Below, in pieces: positions 39,986 to 49,988 of a DNA stretch of 64,000 nt (position 1 is the stretch's first letter; the number at the start of each line of letters is the position of its first letter). This DNA is from Symbiodinium sp. CCMP2592. Its lineage: Eukaryota; Sar; Dinophyceae; Suessiales; Symbiodiniaceae. Under the pieces are notes generated by a model. It did not search any database. It had not been told where the DNA came from and saw nothing but the letters and a program-made list of their open reading frames with translations. Location of the stretch: NCBI GenBank assembly GCA_905221615.1, contig CAJNDT010006135.1, positions 2,325,226-2,389,225 of the forward strand, given 5' to 3'. Made by a program: the position numbers and the translations under genes.

Positions 39986-40650
39986 ATGGCGGGTTTTGAA
40001 GCCAGCCGCCAGAGTTTTGCTGGAGAAGAAAGGTTCGCAAAGGTGTTTCCCGAAAGGGCAGGGGTGCATTCTTGCATGCATGTGCCATGTGGCTTTTCCA
40101 TGAATGGACAGCATGCATGAATTGTGCGATGTTTGGTATAATTCTTCTTCGTCCATGCACAGCAGCTGTTTGCCAGACAAGGCCAGAGGCTGTCCACAGC
40201 AATCCATCATGGAGCTTGCACCTGCAGCCGCCCCTGAGCCAGCCATGCGAAACTCCAGGCTGCCAGCGGTTTGCCAACTTGGGCCAAACCAAATGCTGCA
40301 GGAAGTGCAGCCAAGGTGGCAGCCATTCCAGCAGATGCTCGGCCAGGCAGGACCACTTTGCGGGCAAAAGGACCAGCGGCACCACCGGCATAACCGGCAC
40401 TCCTCTCCGCTTGAACCCAAAGTGGGTGCCCATGTGGTTCGGTGCCAGCCTCCGGGTGCGGACCTTTCTCCTCCATGCCCACGAGACCATGGAGGAGTTC
40501 CAAGTGTCCATGGAGCCATCCACAGCATCCACGTCCTTCCAAAACTGGCTTCGAGCTCAATTGGTGGCTGTGCATGAAGCCACCCATGGTGACCAAGGCT
40601 CCAATGCTGATCTCACCAGAATAATCAAAGAGCTTCTGCACCAGCCATGA
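39986..40650 (+). CDS. Element gene 3, small Cys-rich zinc-motif protein
   Basis: Two exons proposed. 39986-40063 starts MAGFEASRQSFAGEER at ACCATGG. 40228-40650 follows a CCTGCAG acceptor. The phase is consistent and the product is about 166 aa. Exon 2 carries CETPGCQRFANLGQTKCCRK then CSQGGSHSSRC, a C-x4-C-x8-CC-x2-C...H-x3-C pattern of the zinc-binding kind. The C-terminus is helical (LTRIIKELLHQP). The GC-rich second exon is open in other frames too, but only this one has the metal-ligand pattern. Confidence 0.6.
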
Positions 40651-40689
40651 GCATGCCTGGACGGTGTGAAAACATGTGCTTGCAGGCAT

Positions 40690-41330
<641 letters not shown>

Positions 41331-41529
41331 GAGACACTCAACGAGACCTTGCATGAGATTCTTGAATGGTCTGCGGATGCTGCAGCCATTCTTGCCAAGT
41401 GTTGGCCTGCCCCATAGTGCTCCCAAGCCACCAGCCCTCCAAGATGGCCCCGAAGGCCGGTGCAGGGTCTCCATTTGGGTCCTGCTTTAGATATCTAAAG
41501 GGCTCATAACGACCCTGCAGGCACAAGCC

Positions 41530-41901
41530 ATGAAGCCCCAGCAGGACTCCAAGGCCACGGTCTCCAAGCAGAACATGAAGAAGCCGGCCGCCAGCAAGAC
41601 CACGGAGAAGCCAGTTTTGCCAGCCGGCAGCAAGACCACGGTGGAGCCAGAGGCCATGGACCCCATGGAGGACACTTTGGGCATGACCAAGGCCCAGCTG
41701 CAGGCCATGTTTGGCCCAGGCTTCGAGCCAAACTTCGAGGAGCCAATTGGGGGCCATTTGGCACTCCATTGCTCCAAACCAGGCTGCAGCAGCTGGGTGT
41801 GGTGCCACAAATTGTACCAGCGGAAGGTTTGCGTGCAATGCGGGCAAGTCTGGCTTCGGTCGTTTGTCGACCATGGATGCCGGCTCCAATGGCATGACTG
41901 A
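41530..41901 (+). CDS. Element gene 4, zinc-ribbon-like protein
   Basis: 123 codons from an ATG in AAGCCATGAAG. The N-terminus is Lys/Ala/Thr-rich and disordered (MKKPAASKTTEKPVLPA). The C-terminal part reads LHCSKPGCSSWVWCHK then KVCVQCGQVW, two Cys pairs forming a ribbon-like motif that gene 5 shares. Another ATG at about 41444 opens a short MAPKAGAGSPFGSCF frame and could be an upstream exon. Confidence 0.6.
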   Translation: MKPQQDSKATVSKQNMKKPAASKTTEKPVLPAGSKTTVEPEAMDPMEDTLGMTKAQLQAMFGPGFEPNFEEPIGGHLALHCSKPGCSSWVWCHKLYQRKVCVQCGQVWLRSFVDHGCRLQWHD

Positions 41902-41963
41902 CCACTTGGACCATGATGGCTTGGTGGAGTGAAAAAGAGAAGTTGCAAGCCTTTATTTGTCAA

Positions 41964-42310
41964 AAGGCCCGTAGCCTATATGTCACCCCTTAAGCCTCCA
42001 AGCCTATCTCGGCCCAAGGCTCCAAGCATACAGGGTTTCGCCTTTGATGGCTCGTTATTTCGCTAGGAGCACATGACATGTTTCTAGATGTCAATATATA
42101 TATATATATATATATATATCTATAGGATATATACATATATGTGGTCAGAAGGCCCGTATCCTAGATGTCATCCCACAAAGCCTCCAAGCCTATCTAGGAC
42201 CAAGGCTCCAGGTTTCCAGAGTCCCTGCTATAGTTTCGCCTTTCATGGCTCGCTTTTTCGGTAGGTGCACTTTACATGTTTCTATATATGTCTTGCTATA
42301 TATATATGTA
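41964..42310. repeat. Direct duplication of about 150 bp in the gene 4/5 spacer
   Basis: AAGGCCCGTAGCC (41964) and AAGGCCCGTATCC (42149) begin two copies. Both continue through GCCTCCAAGCCTATCT, AAGGCTCCA, TTTCGCCTTT and ATGGCTCG, then end in a TA microsatellite. Confidence 0.82.
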
Positions 42311-42536
42311 TATATATAAAGACATGTAGGTATTTCTTTATATAAACAACTAATTTTCCTACAGATTTTGATATATAGAGAATTATGTATATATACTGGC
42401 AAAGCTGTAGACACAAAGTATGTCTAGTCACAAACACAGTTTAGAATTGTTGATCCTGCCACTGTGCTGCAGCCTTTCGTGCTCCAGCACACTTTTGCCA
42501 TCCACGGCCAGCTTTGCTTTTGCATTTTGCACCATA

Positions 42537-43350
42537 ATGTCCGGTGCCGCTCCCAAAAGCAATGCCAAGGCAGCCATGCCCACGGCAGCCTCCACAGCCT
42601 CCACGGAGGCAGCGGTCCCCACGGCAGCTCCAGCCAAGGCCCCTCCGGCCAAGGCCCCTCCGGTGCTTGGGCCATGGGTGGCACCCATGCCAAATCCAGC
42701 GGTTGCACCATTGGTGCTTGCAAGGCCATTGGTGCCAGCCAACCAGGTGACGGCCCTCACCATGGCCTGCGGGTGGTACGTCCCACCCACTGCGGTTGTC
42801 CAGAACCCAACTGCACACCATGCCACGGCGAGGTTCACCAACCAGCGGCCCAACTTCAACTATCCAGAGCCCACCCACTGGATCTGGGTGGAGTGCACCA
42901 GGTGCCAGGCGGCCATGGTGTCACTCCGTGACATCCACCAGGCCAGATCCTGCATCCGCTGTGGCCACTCTTGGTTCCAGTCCATTTTTGGTGGGCTGCG
43001 GATCTATGAGCCACGGCAGGACCAGGGCCACTTCGACCAGGACGACACGACGAGGACCAGGAGGGCCAGGATCCATGGGCTGCAGAAGGCGAGGGCCAAA
43101 CGGACCACGAGAGCGACCATGATGACGAGGCCTTTCCGTCTCCAAATTGGCCAGACTGGGCAGTCATGGATTTTCTGAATGCCCTGCAGGAGGACGAGCC
43201 CCAGAACCAGCAGCCCATGGAGCAGCCCACGGAGGAGCCCACGGAGGAGGCCACGGAGGAGCCCACGGACGAGCCCACGGAGTCCCAAGACCATGCAGGA
43301 CCATCGCATAGCAGCATGTTCTGCTTGCCTTTGTTGTGTGACCTGGCATG
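42537..43350 (+). CDS. Element gene 5, zinc-ribbon paralogue of gene 4 with a frameshift
   Basis: Starts MSGAAPKSNAKAAMPTAAST and runs through a Pro/Ala-rich stretch to WVECTRCQAAMV and RSCIRCGHSW, the same Cys-pair plus C-G-x2-W pattern as gene 4. Up to about 43045 the frame ends in acidic YEPRQDQGHFDQDD. From there the acidic, protein-like reading continues in another frame (EDQEGQDPWAAEGEGQTD, then FPSPNWPDWAVMDFLNALQE) and ends in a PTEEPTEEATEEPTDEPT repeat. There is no room for an intron, so a one-base indel near 43040-43065 is likely. It could be real or a sequencing error. Confidence 0.58.
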
Positions 43351-43499
43351 CAGGACCAGCGGCCTAAAGGCACCATGCATGGTCTTCCATGGAGCGAGCG
43401 GCCAGGGCACCATGGATCTTCCATTGCATCTTCCATGCGATGACAAAAAATTCGCAAAGGATCTCAGGTTTCGATGCTTGGAGATATATTATAGATAGA

Positions 43500-44400
43500 A
43501 ATCTATTGAAGTTAAGGTATATAGGGTTTAAATATATAATATATAATGGGGTTTATAAGTATAGGGGTTTATAGGGTTTCTATAGGGTTGAGTGCTTATA
43601 GGGTTTAATAGGGTTTATATAGGGCTGTGTCTTTCTATCTCTAGACATGTAGATATTCATTTTGGGATTATTATAGTCTTTAAGTTTGTATAGGGTTTAG
43701 GGTTTGGAGGTTTTAAGTCTTTTTTTAGGTATTAAGGTTTCAAGACATACAGAGACATTGTTTCAGCTGTCCGGGAACATAGGGATTCAAAGTTTCAGTG
43801 TAGATCTACATGTATATATACATCCACAGGATATATATATATATATATATATATGTATCATTTTTTATACAGACAGATATATATATATATATATATACAG
43901 ACTCAGATATATATATATATATATATATATATTCTAGTGTATATATACTGCTACTTATACAGATTTGTTGCCAGAATGGCCAGTATACCCATTGCCAGTG
44001 TGGCCAGCATGTTCATATTGTTTTACATTTATATGTAGCCACAGCCATCATGGCCAGCTTCTTTAGATTTCTCATCCACACATTGAAAGACAGCCATCGT
44101 GGCCAGTTTTTGTTTTATATGGATATAGCCAGCATGGCCAGCAAACTCCAACACCAGTCCCAGCAACCAGTGCAGCACCATAAGCAATGTGAAACCCAGC
44201 AGCCCTATAGTGCAGGCATCTCCTGTCCGAGTGCCAGTGTGAGCTGGTAGCAGACCCCAGTCGCAGGCACATGTGCATCACATAATGTTGTAATCCGAGC
44301 CCGTTCTCTCCAGCGGTTCAGTCGAGTCGCAAGCACCAAACAAGCCTCACCCAGACCATGCGAGCAGACTGAGTAGATGGAAACTTACAAGCAGTGTTCA
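43500..44400. other. Spacer with TATAGGGTTT words, TA microsatellites and five dyads
   Basis: GGGTTTATAGGG-type words at 43520-43720; TA runs at 43829-43852, 43877-43898 and 43907-43932. GCCA-N3-TGGC dyads at 43970, 43994, 44044, 44093 and 44128. No ORF is convincing. Confidence 0.65.
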
Positions 44401-44585
44401 ACAAACAATGGTTGCATTCAGGATTGCATCAACAATCCTAAGTACAAGAGTTTTGCACTTAGGATTGCAATTACAATCCTAAGTGCAGAATTTCTGCACT
44501 TAGGATTGCAATTACAATCCTAAGTGCAAAATTTCTGCACTTAGGATTGCAATTACAATCCTAAGTGTACTAAGCCATTGTTTGG
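44401..44585. repeat. Tandem array of 34-bp palindromes
   Basis: Three near-identical palindromes (TGCACTTAGGATTGCAATTA and its mirror) at 44454-44487, 44495-44528 and 44536-44569, spaced exactly 41 bp, with a degenerate fourth at about 44413-44446. The set is bracketed by CAAACAATGG (44402) and CCATTGTTTGG (44575), itself an inverted repeat. It ends 30 bp before the start of gene 6. Confidence 0.93.
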
Positions 44586-44616
44586 CGTTTTCCATTTCTC
44601 CACGTGGCCCGCAGCA

Positions 44617-46313
44617 ATGGATGATGGCGACAGGACTGTGGTGCCGACGACACCGAGTCCAGAGTACGATCCCCACAGCCCTGCGATGAGTGAGGTCTCC
44701 CATGAGACAGTGGTGCCGGAGAGGTCCACAGCCAAGGCACGGACCCAGGTCTTCGCATGGCCGACACCACCAGATTGGGTGAACCTACAGGCTGCTGCCC
44801 AACAAGCAGCGGTGCTGGGCCGAATGGGACCAGTGCTGGGACAGTTTGGGCCGACAGCACCACTGGTGCCTCCAACACCACCCTTGGTGCCTCCAACAGC
44901 ACCATTGCTGGCTCCGACAGCACCATTGGTGCCTCCGACAGCACCATTCCTGACTCCTCCAAGAGCAGCATGGCTGCCTTCAGTTGGACCAATGGTGCCC
45001 CCAGTGGCACCATGCCTGCCTTCAGCAGCACCACTGCTGCAACCGATGGTGCCTCCAGCGGCAGCATTTCCTCCAGCTGAATGGGTCCATGGTTGGCAGC
45101 CAGAGGCAACCACACACAGCATGGAGGTAACATTCGGAGGCAGGGGACCCAGTCAGCCACAACAACCCCCAGCAGAGGCCGCAGCAAGACCAGCACAGCA
45201 GGCAGCACCACCAACAGAACAACAAGGCCCTGAGGCCCAAGGGAAGGAACAGCAACAACCACCATCCCAAGCAGCCGGGCCAACAACACAGCAGCAGCCA
45301 CGGCAGCAGCCACCCACAGCAGAGCAACAGCCACAGCAGCAGCAACCTCCCTGGCGGCGACAACAAGCACCACAGCCAGCACCACCAAAGTCAGCAGCGG
45401 AAGCGGCGAGGCCACCAAAGGAACCAGCAAAGTCAGCAACGGAAGCGGCGAGGCCACCAATGGAACCCACTCGACCAGTGGGCCCAATCAGCAAAGCCAA
45501 CGTTATGAAGGGCAAAGGCAAAGGCAAAGAATCCAACATCCCGGCCGCATTCCGAAAGCAAGCATTGGGCCACACACCCATGGTCGTTCCGCCACCGAAG
45601 CAAACACCAGAGCCGGCCACCTCCTCCCACGACCCATGGGCTTTCCAAGGACCGCCGCCCAAGCTGCAGCCACGAGAACCAGACTACCCACCACCTGGAT
45701 TCGGGCCAAAGCAAGTGGGAAAAGAACCACCAAAGGCCAGGCGACCCACTGCTGCTGCACCAGCCGGTGCCATGCCAGATGTGCCACACCGACACACAGG
45801 CTGGAAACACAAAGCATGTTGGCTGTTGACCAGATACAGCCAAGAAGATTGGAGAGGGGTCCAGGAGCTGTGCAGCAGCTTCCAAAAGGAGCTCCATGAC
45901 CACGAACCAGTGCTGTGGCTGGACGGGAAACCAACGTGGGCCAGGAAGGTCCAATGGTTCATTGACCATTGGACCCAGGGCGACTATGCTCGCTGCCACA
46001 GACTCTACCAGTGGCACCATGGACCTGATTGTTTAGGTTTTCCAGAAACCATATAGTTCCGAATCTTTTCTAAAGCATTGCTGAGATAAATATGGATCGG
46101 AAAGCCATAAATAAGCTAAGCCCCAGATAAGCTTTCTTTGAAAGGAGTTTGAAACAATAGTCCAAGTTCGTTTTTTTCGACCGACACAACCGCTGTCCAT
46201 TAAGGTTCAGCACGGAGTCCCAGATGGCCCAGTACTTGGCTGAGCATGCCATGGTGGTGGAGGAGCACGGCCATGACCCACTGCAGCCAGACCGCTTCAG
46301 GCAGCACCAGTAA
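44617..46313 (+). CDS. Element gene 6, Pro/Gln-rich protein with conserved C-terminal helices
   Basis: Starts MDDGDRTVVPTTPSPEYD at 44617. The first 300 residues are low-complexity (PTAPLVPPTAPLLAPTAP; later Q-rich PQQQQPPW), with a short KGKGKGKE basic patch. The last part is ordered (KHKACWLLTRYSQEDWRG; LDGKPTWARKVQWFIDHW). The frame meets a stop at 46054. An intron at about 46014-46204 with a GC donor joins YQW to FSTESQMAQYLAEHAMVV and a TAA at 46311, giving a better C-terminus. No family was recognised. It may be a DNA- or partner-binding cargo protein. Confidence 0.62.
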
Positions 46314-46349
46314 AACACCAGAGGTCCGTGCATGCACCATGTCCATGTC

Positions 46350-46430
46350 ATGTATTCGCCAGTTTTGTGGCCAGCACACTTCGCCATTTTTTGTGGCCAG
46401 CACAGTTCGCCATTTTTGTGGCCAGCACAG
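46350..46430. repeat. Three 25-bp tandem repeats carrying GCCA...TGGC dyads
   Basis: TTCGCCAGTTTTGTGGCC, TTCGCCATTTTTTGTGGCC and TTCGCCATTTTTGTGGCC, each followed by AGCACA, at 46356, 46381 and 46407. Confidence 0.85.
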
Positions 46431-46439
46431 TAACTATAC

Positions 46440-46913
46440 AGAAAGAATCAAACTTATTGGTTGTTTTTGTTTTCTTGCTCTCTCTATATATATGTATAAA
46501 TATATATATATATATATACACACACATATATGTTTATATCTATCTATATATATATATATATGTGTTTCTTGTTTCTGTGTATAGGCTGCATACATGTATA
46601 TGTGTCTATATGTACGTATGTGTGTGTGTATATATACACATACATACATATATTTGTTTCATTATACACACCTATATATCCAGTTACATACAATCACTGT
46701 GCTTATATATATATATATATATATAAGCAAACGTATAGATGGTGATAAAGCCACATGGCTAGCCACTGGGTTTTTTCCTTTCCATATAGAGTCTTCTACA
46801 TAATATATAATTACTTAGATATCTATATATATATATATATGTGTATCTGTCTGTTTATCTACATATGTACATATTTATACATACATACATTCATTTAATT
46901 GAAGTATATAACT

Positions 46914-46944
<31 letters not shown>

Positions 46945-47270
46945 TCTTTCTGTTGGCTAGCCAAGAAAGCTGGATACTGTATATGTTTGACATGGTATCT
47001 GTACATGGGTGTGTGTGTGTCTTTTCTTCTTCATCTAAACTCTCACGAACTTCATGTTGTTTTGGCAGAAATCCAGACAACTTTGGCTTGCATGATGTCT
47101 CCTTCCAGAATCAACAATCGCTGTGTTCTATATTCTGTACTGTTTTCTGTTGTTGTCCATACATAAAGAGACACAGACATATATTTTATGTGTATATACA
47201 TATATAGATATGCATATCTGTCTTTACATATACATGTCTTCTGTGTGTCCTAATGTATCTATAGGATGTG
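46440..47270. other. TA/CATA microsatellite-rich spacer
   Basis: TA runs at 46497, 46546, 46706-46726, 46823 and 46914-46942. No gene. The Tyr/Ile-rich open frames follow the repeats. Confidence 0.75.
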
Positions 47271-47376
47271 CCTTTCAACGTGCCGCTATAGATTGCTTGA
47301 GATGTGCTTTCTCTGCCATCCTCGCAGCCACCTTGGCCTGCTTCCCAATTTGTTTTAGGACCACACTTGTGCCGCC

Positions 47377-49014
47377 ATGTCCCAAGTGTGGAGCATTTCT
47401 GACTTTTTGTCTGAACTTCGCCATCTGGGCCAGCTCACTAAGTTGCGGCCAGGGAGCCTGGTCGTCACTACCATGGCGACCACATTCGTGGAAAGGATCC
47501 GTGCGGCCAAGAATTGGACATCGGCAGGCATCATCCAATTGATCGGTGAAGTCCAAAGCATGGAGCTGCCAGATGCCATAAAGGAGAGCATCCAGGAGGC
47601 CGTTGAGACATGCCAGACCAACGAAGCCTCCCACATCAAGCTCTCCAGTTGCGGCCAGAAGATAGCCCATGTGCCAGCATACTTGACCACGGCGGATTGG
47701 CAGGCTCTCGAATCTGCCGTATCCAAGGATGACCAGATGTCTGTCATGGCCAAAAGGCTCCGAGCAATGGGCCTTACCTCCCTGAAGGAGAACACGGTGC
47801 ACCAGGTGCTCGCCACCCTGCTCTACGTCAACCACAGCCGAGGCCAACCACAGATGCAGCCGAGTGCCATACATTCCATGGTAGACGACTTCCAGGCCAT
47901 ATTCCACGGCACGGCCAAGATTGAGGCTGTGCCCAAACTGGCCACTTACTCGGAGGATCCTCTCCAGAATGGCGAGGCCTGGCTGAGCCAAGCATACACG
48001 AATGGCTGCAGTCCAGCCAAGAAGGTGCTTCCTCTGCATGCTTGGTACAGGAAGGTGCCCATGAGGAAGAACCATCATTTGCTGGTTGGCTATCATGTGC
48101 CGGCGGAGTCCAAGAAGGCACATGGAAGCCATGACCATCTGGCCAAAGCTGCCCAGATGCTTTCCCAATTGGCAGAACGGTGGGCTTCACCACCTGCAGA
48201 GCCAGAGATTAAATTCTTGCAGCCTCGCCAGGACCGGCTGGCTCTGCAGAACCTGCCAACACCGCAGCAGCAACCATCGCAGCTTGCACTTCTGCCGGTG
48301 CAGAACGAGCAGAACCAAGCGGTGCAGCAGCAGCCGCTGCAGCAGCAGCAGCCGCTGCAGCAGCAGCAGCCGTTGCAGCAGCCAGTGCAGCTGCAGCAGC
48401 CCTCGCAGCAGCCACTGCAACTGCAGCAGCCCTCGCCCCAGCCACTGCAGCTGCAGCAGCCGTCGCAGCAAACAGCACTGCAGCAGACTTCTGCTACGGC
48501 CCATGATGAGGCGGGCAGCCAAGCAGCAGTGCCGCCGGATCCCATGCTCGCCACAGCCGAGCCAGACATGTGTACGGAGAAGCCCTGCAATTCCAAGCCA
48601 AAGACTTTGCAGGAGTTTGAGGACCAGCACTTCGAGGAACTCAGGAAGAGGAAGCTTGAGGCCAAAGAGAAGGCCGTGCCAAAGGCAAAAGCCAAAGCGA
48701 AGGCCAAAGCCAAGGCCAAGGCCAAGGCCAATCCCAAGGCTAAGGCCAATCCCAAGGCTAAGGCCAATCCCAAGGCTAAGGCCAAGGCCAAGGCCACCCC
48801 CAAGGCAAAGGCGAACCAAGCGAAGCCAGTGGCCAAGAACCAGGACCACCTGCCGCCGCACAAGCGGGATCCACCGATTTTCGGGTGCCCCAAATGCCGA
48901 GGGAATCCAAGCGGTTGTGGGCAGTGCCTGAGCCCAACGTACACAGGCCTGCGGCTCCCAGGCCGAGAAGCCTATCGGGCCCATATGGCCCGAAAGGCCA
49001 GGATGGCCAAGTGA
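47377..49014 (+). CDS. Element gene 7, Gln-rich protein with KA repeats and C-terminal Cys motif
   Basis: 545 codons from GCCGCCATGT. Residues 1-270 are ordered and mostly helical (MSQVWSISDFLSELRHLGQL; TMATTFVERIRAAKNW; YRKVPMRKNHHLLVGYHVP). Residues about 285-365 are Gln/Leu/Pro-rich. Residues about 425-485 are Lys-Ala repeats with NPKAKANPKAK units. The end holds FGCPKCRGNPSGCGQCL then RLPGREAYRAHMARKA, a C-x2-C-x6-C-x2-C zinc-type motif. The Lys-Ala tract is shared in style with gene 2. A GCCACCTTGGC dyad lies 40 bp upstream. Probably nuclear and nucleic-acid-associated; function unknown. Confidence 0.72.
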   Translation: MSQVWSISDFLSELRHLGQLTKLRPGSLVVTTMATTFVERIRAAKNWTSAGIIQLIGEVQSMELPDAIKESIQEAVETCQTNEASHIKLSSCGQKIAHVPAYLTTADWQALESAVSKDDQMSVMAKRLRAMGLTSLKENTVHQVLATLLYVNHSRGQPQMQPSAIHSMVDDFQAIFHGTAKIEAVPKLATYSEDPLQNGEAWLSQAYTNGCSPAKKVLPLHAWYRKVPMRKNHHLLVGYHVPAESKKAHGSHDHLAKAAQMLSQLAERWASPPAEPEIKFLQPRQDRLALQNLPTPQQQPSQLALLPVQNEQNQAVQQQPLQQQQPLQQQQPLQQPVQLQQPSQQPLQLQQPSPQPLQLQQPSQQTALQQTSATAHDEAGSQAAVPPDPMLATAEPDMCTEKPCNSKPKTLQEFEDQHFEELRKRKLEAKEKAVPKAKAKAKAKAKAKAKANPKAKANPKAKANPKAKAKAKATPKAKANQAKPVAKNQDHLPPHKRDPPIFGCPKCRGNPSGCGQCLSPTYTGLRLPGREAYRAHMARKARMAK

Positions 49015-49151
49015 GCTCCAGGGCCATGGCGGGGAGACCTCCCGTGTCACCATAATTGGCCATTTTGGCTGACCAGATCCGTTGGCTTAACCACGGGCCT
49101 TGCATTGGGGCAAAAGTTTCTCGCAAGTTGTTTGCTTTGCATGCAATGCTC

Positions 49152-49154
<3 letters not shown>

Positions 49155-49212
<58 letters not shown>
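49155..49212. repeat. (TC)n microsatellite followed by (CA)n and (TA)n
   Basis: Pure TC run, then ACACACAC and TATATATA to 49255. The minus-strand Glu-Arg open frames are artefacts. Confidence 0.95.
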
Positions 49213-49213
<1 letters not shown>

Positions 49214-49259
49214 ACAGACACACACACACACACACACGTATATATATATATATAGAGAA

Positions 49260-49985
49260 ATGGTGTATACAATGGTTTATGTCGCATATATAATAAGGTT
49301 CTATTTCTCCAATTACTTTCGCTTTTCATTCAATAACTGAAAAATATATGCCTATATACATGCAATAAATATACATATTTATATGTATATATATATACAT
49401 ATGTATATATAGTCTTATTTGCATATATATATATATATATACTTTTATATCTATACATATATATATATATATATATATTTTTCATGTGCGAGCATGAATT
49501 TGACGTCTGTGGACGGTCAATTTCTTCTTGTAGCTGGAATATATGTATTTCTCTTGAGGTATGATACTGCAAGAATCATATATTCCTGACAAAGGGCCTC
49601 TATATGGCATGCAGGGTTTCTTTTTGGCGACATAGCAATCGGTGAGTGCCCTTTCCATTTCTGTCCTGCCATCTCTGAGAATGCATGACTTCTGTCCGTG
49701 AAGCTTGTTGCTCCAAACAAGAAGTACCAGCAGAGGCAATGCATGCAGGACTAGTTTGAACATGGTGCCCCGAGCTCCCCTCTGCAAAACCGTGCATATA
49801 TATATATATATATATATATGCTTGTCGATGGAACGTTTCCCGTTGATTACGTGCAGACCAGATGGATGCAGACAGCTCAGATACATCGAAATATCTTAAA
49901 GTATGTGTTTACATATATATATATATATAAGAAGTTCGGATCCATCATTTGTAAACCAAGTAGGCACTGTCCGAAGCCCTGGGTG
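49260..49985. other. Spacer upstream of the transposase gene
   Basis: TA runs near 49395, 49418, 49455, 49799-49820 and 49910-49929. A minus-strand frame at 49482-49886 is open and partly protein-like, but it crosses a TA repeat and I do not call it. Confidence 0.6.
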
Positions 49986-49988
49986 ACC

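Noticed and set aside
44570..45487. 305-codon minus-strand Leu/Val-rich frame
   Set aside because: Antisense of the Pro/Thr/Gln repeats of gene 6; no start context or domain.
49059..49070. Intact spliced-leader gene
   Set aside because: Only the 12-base core GCCATTTTGGCT matches. The expected CCGTA before and CAAG after are absent, so at most it is a relic.
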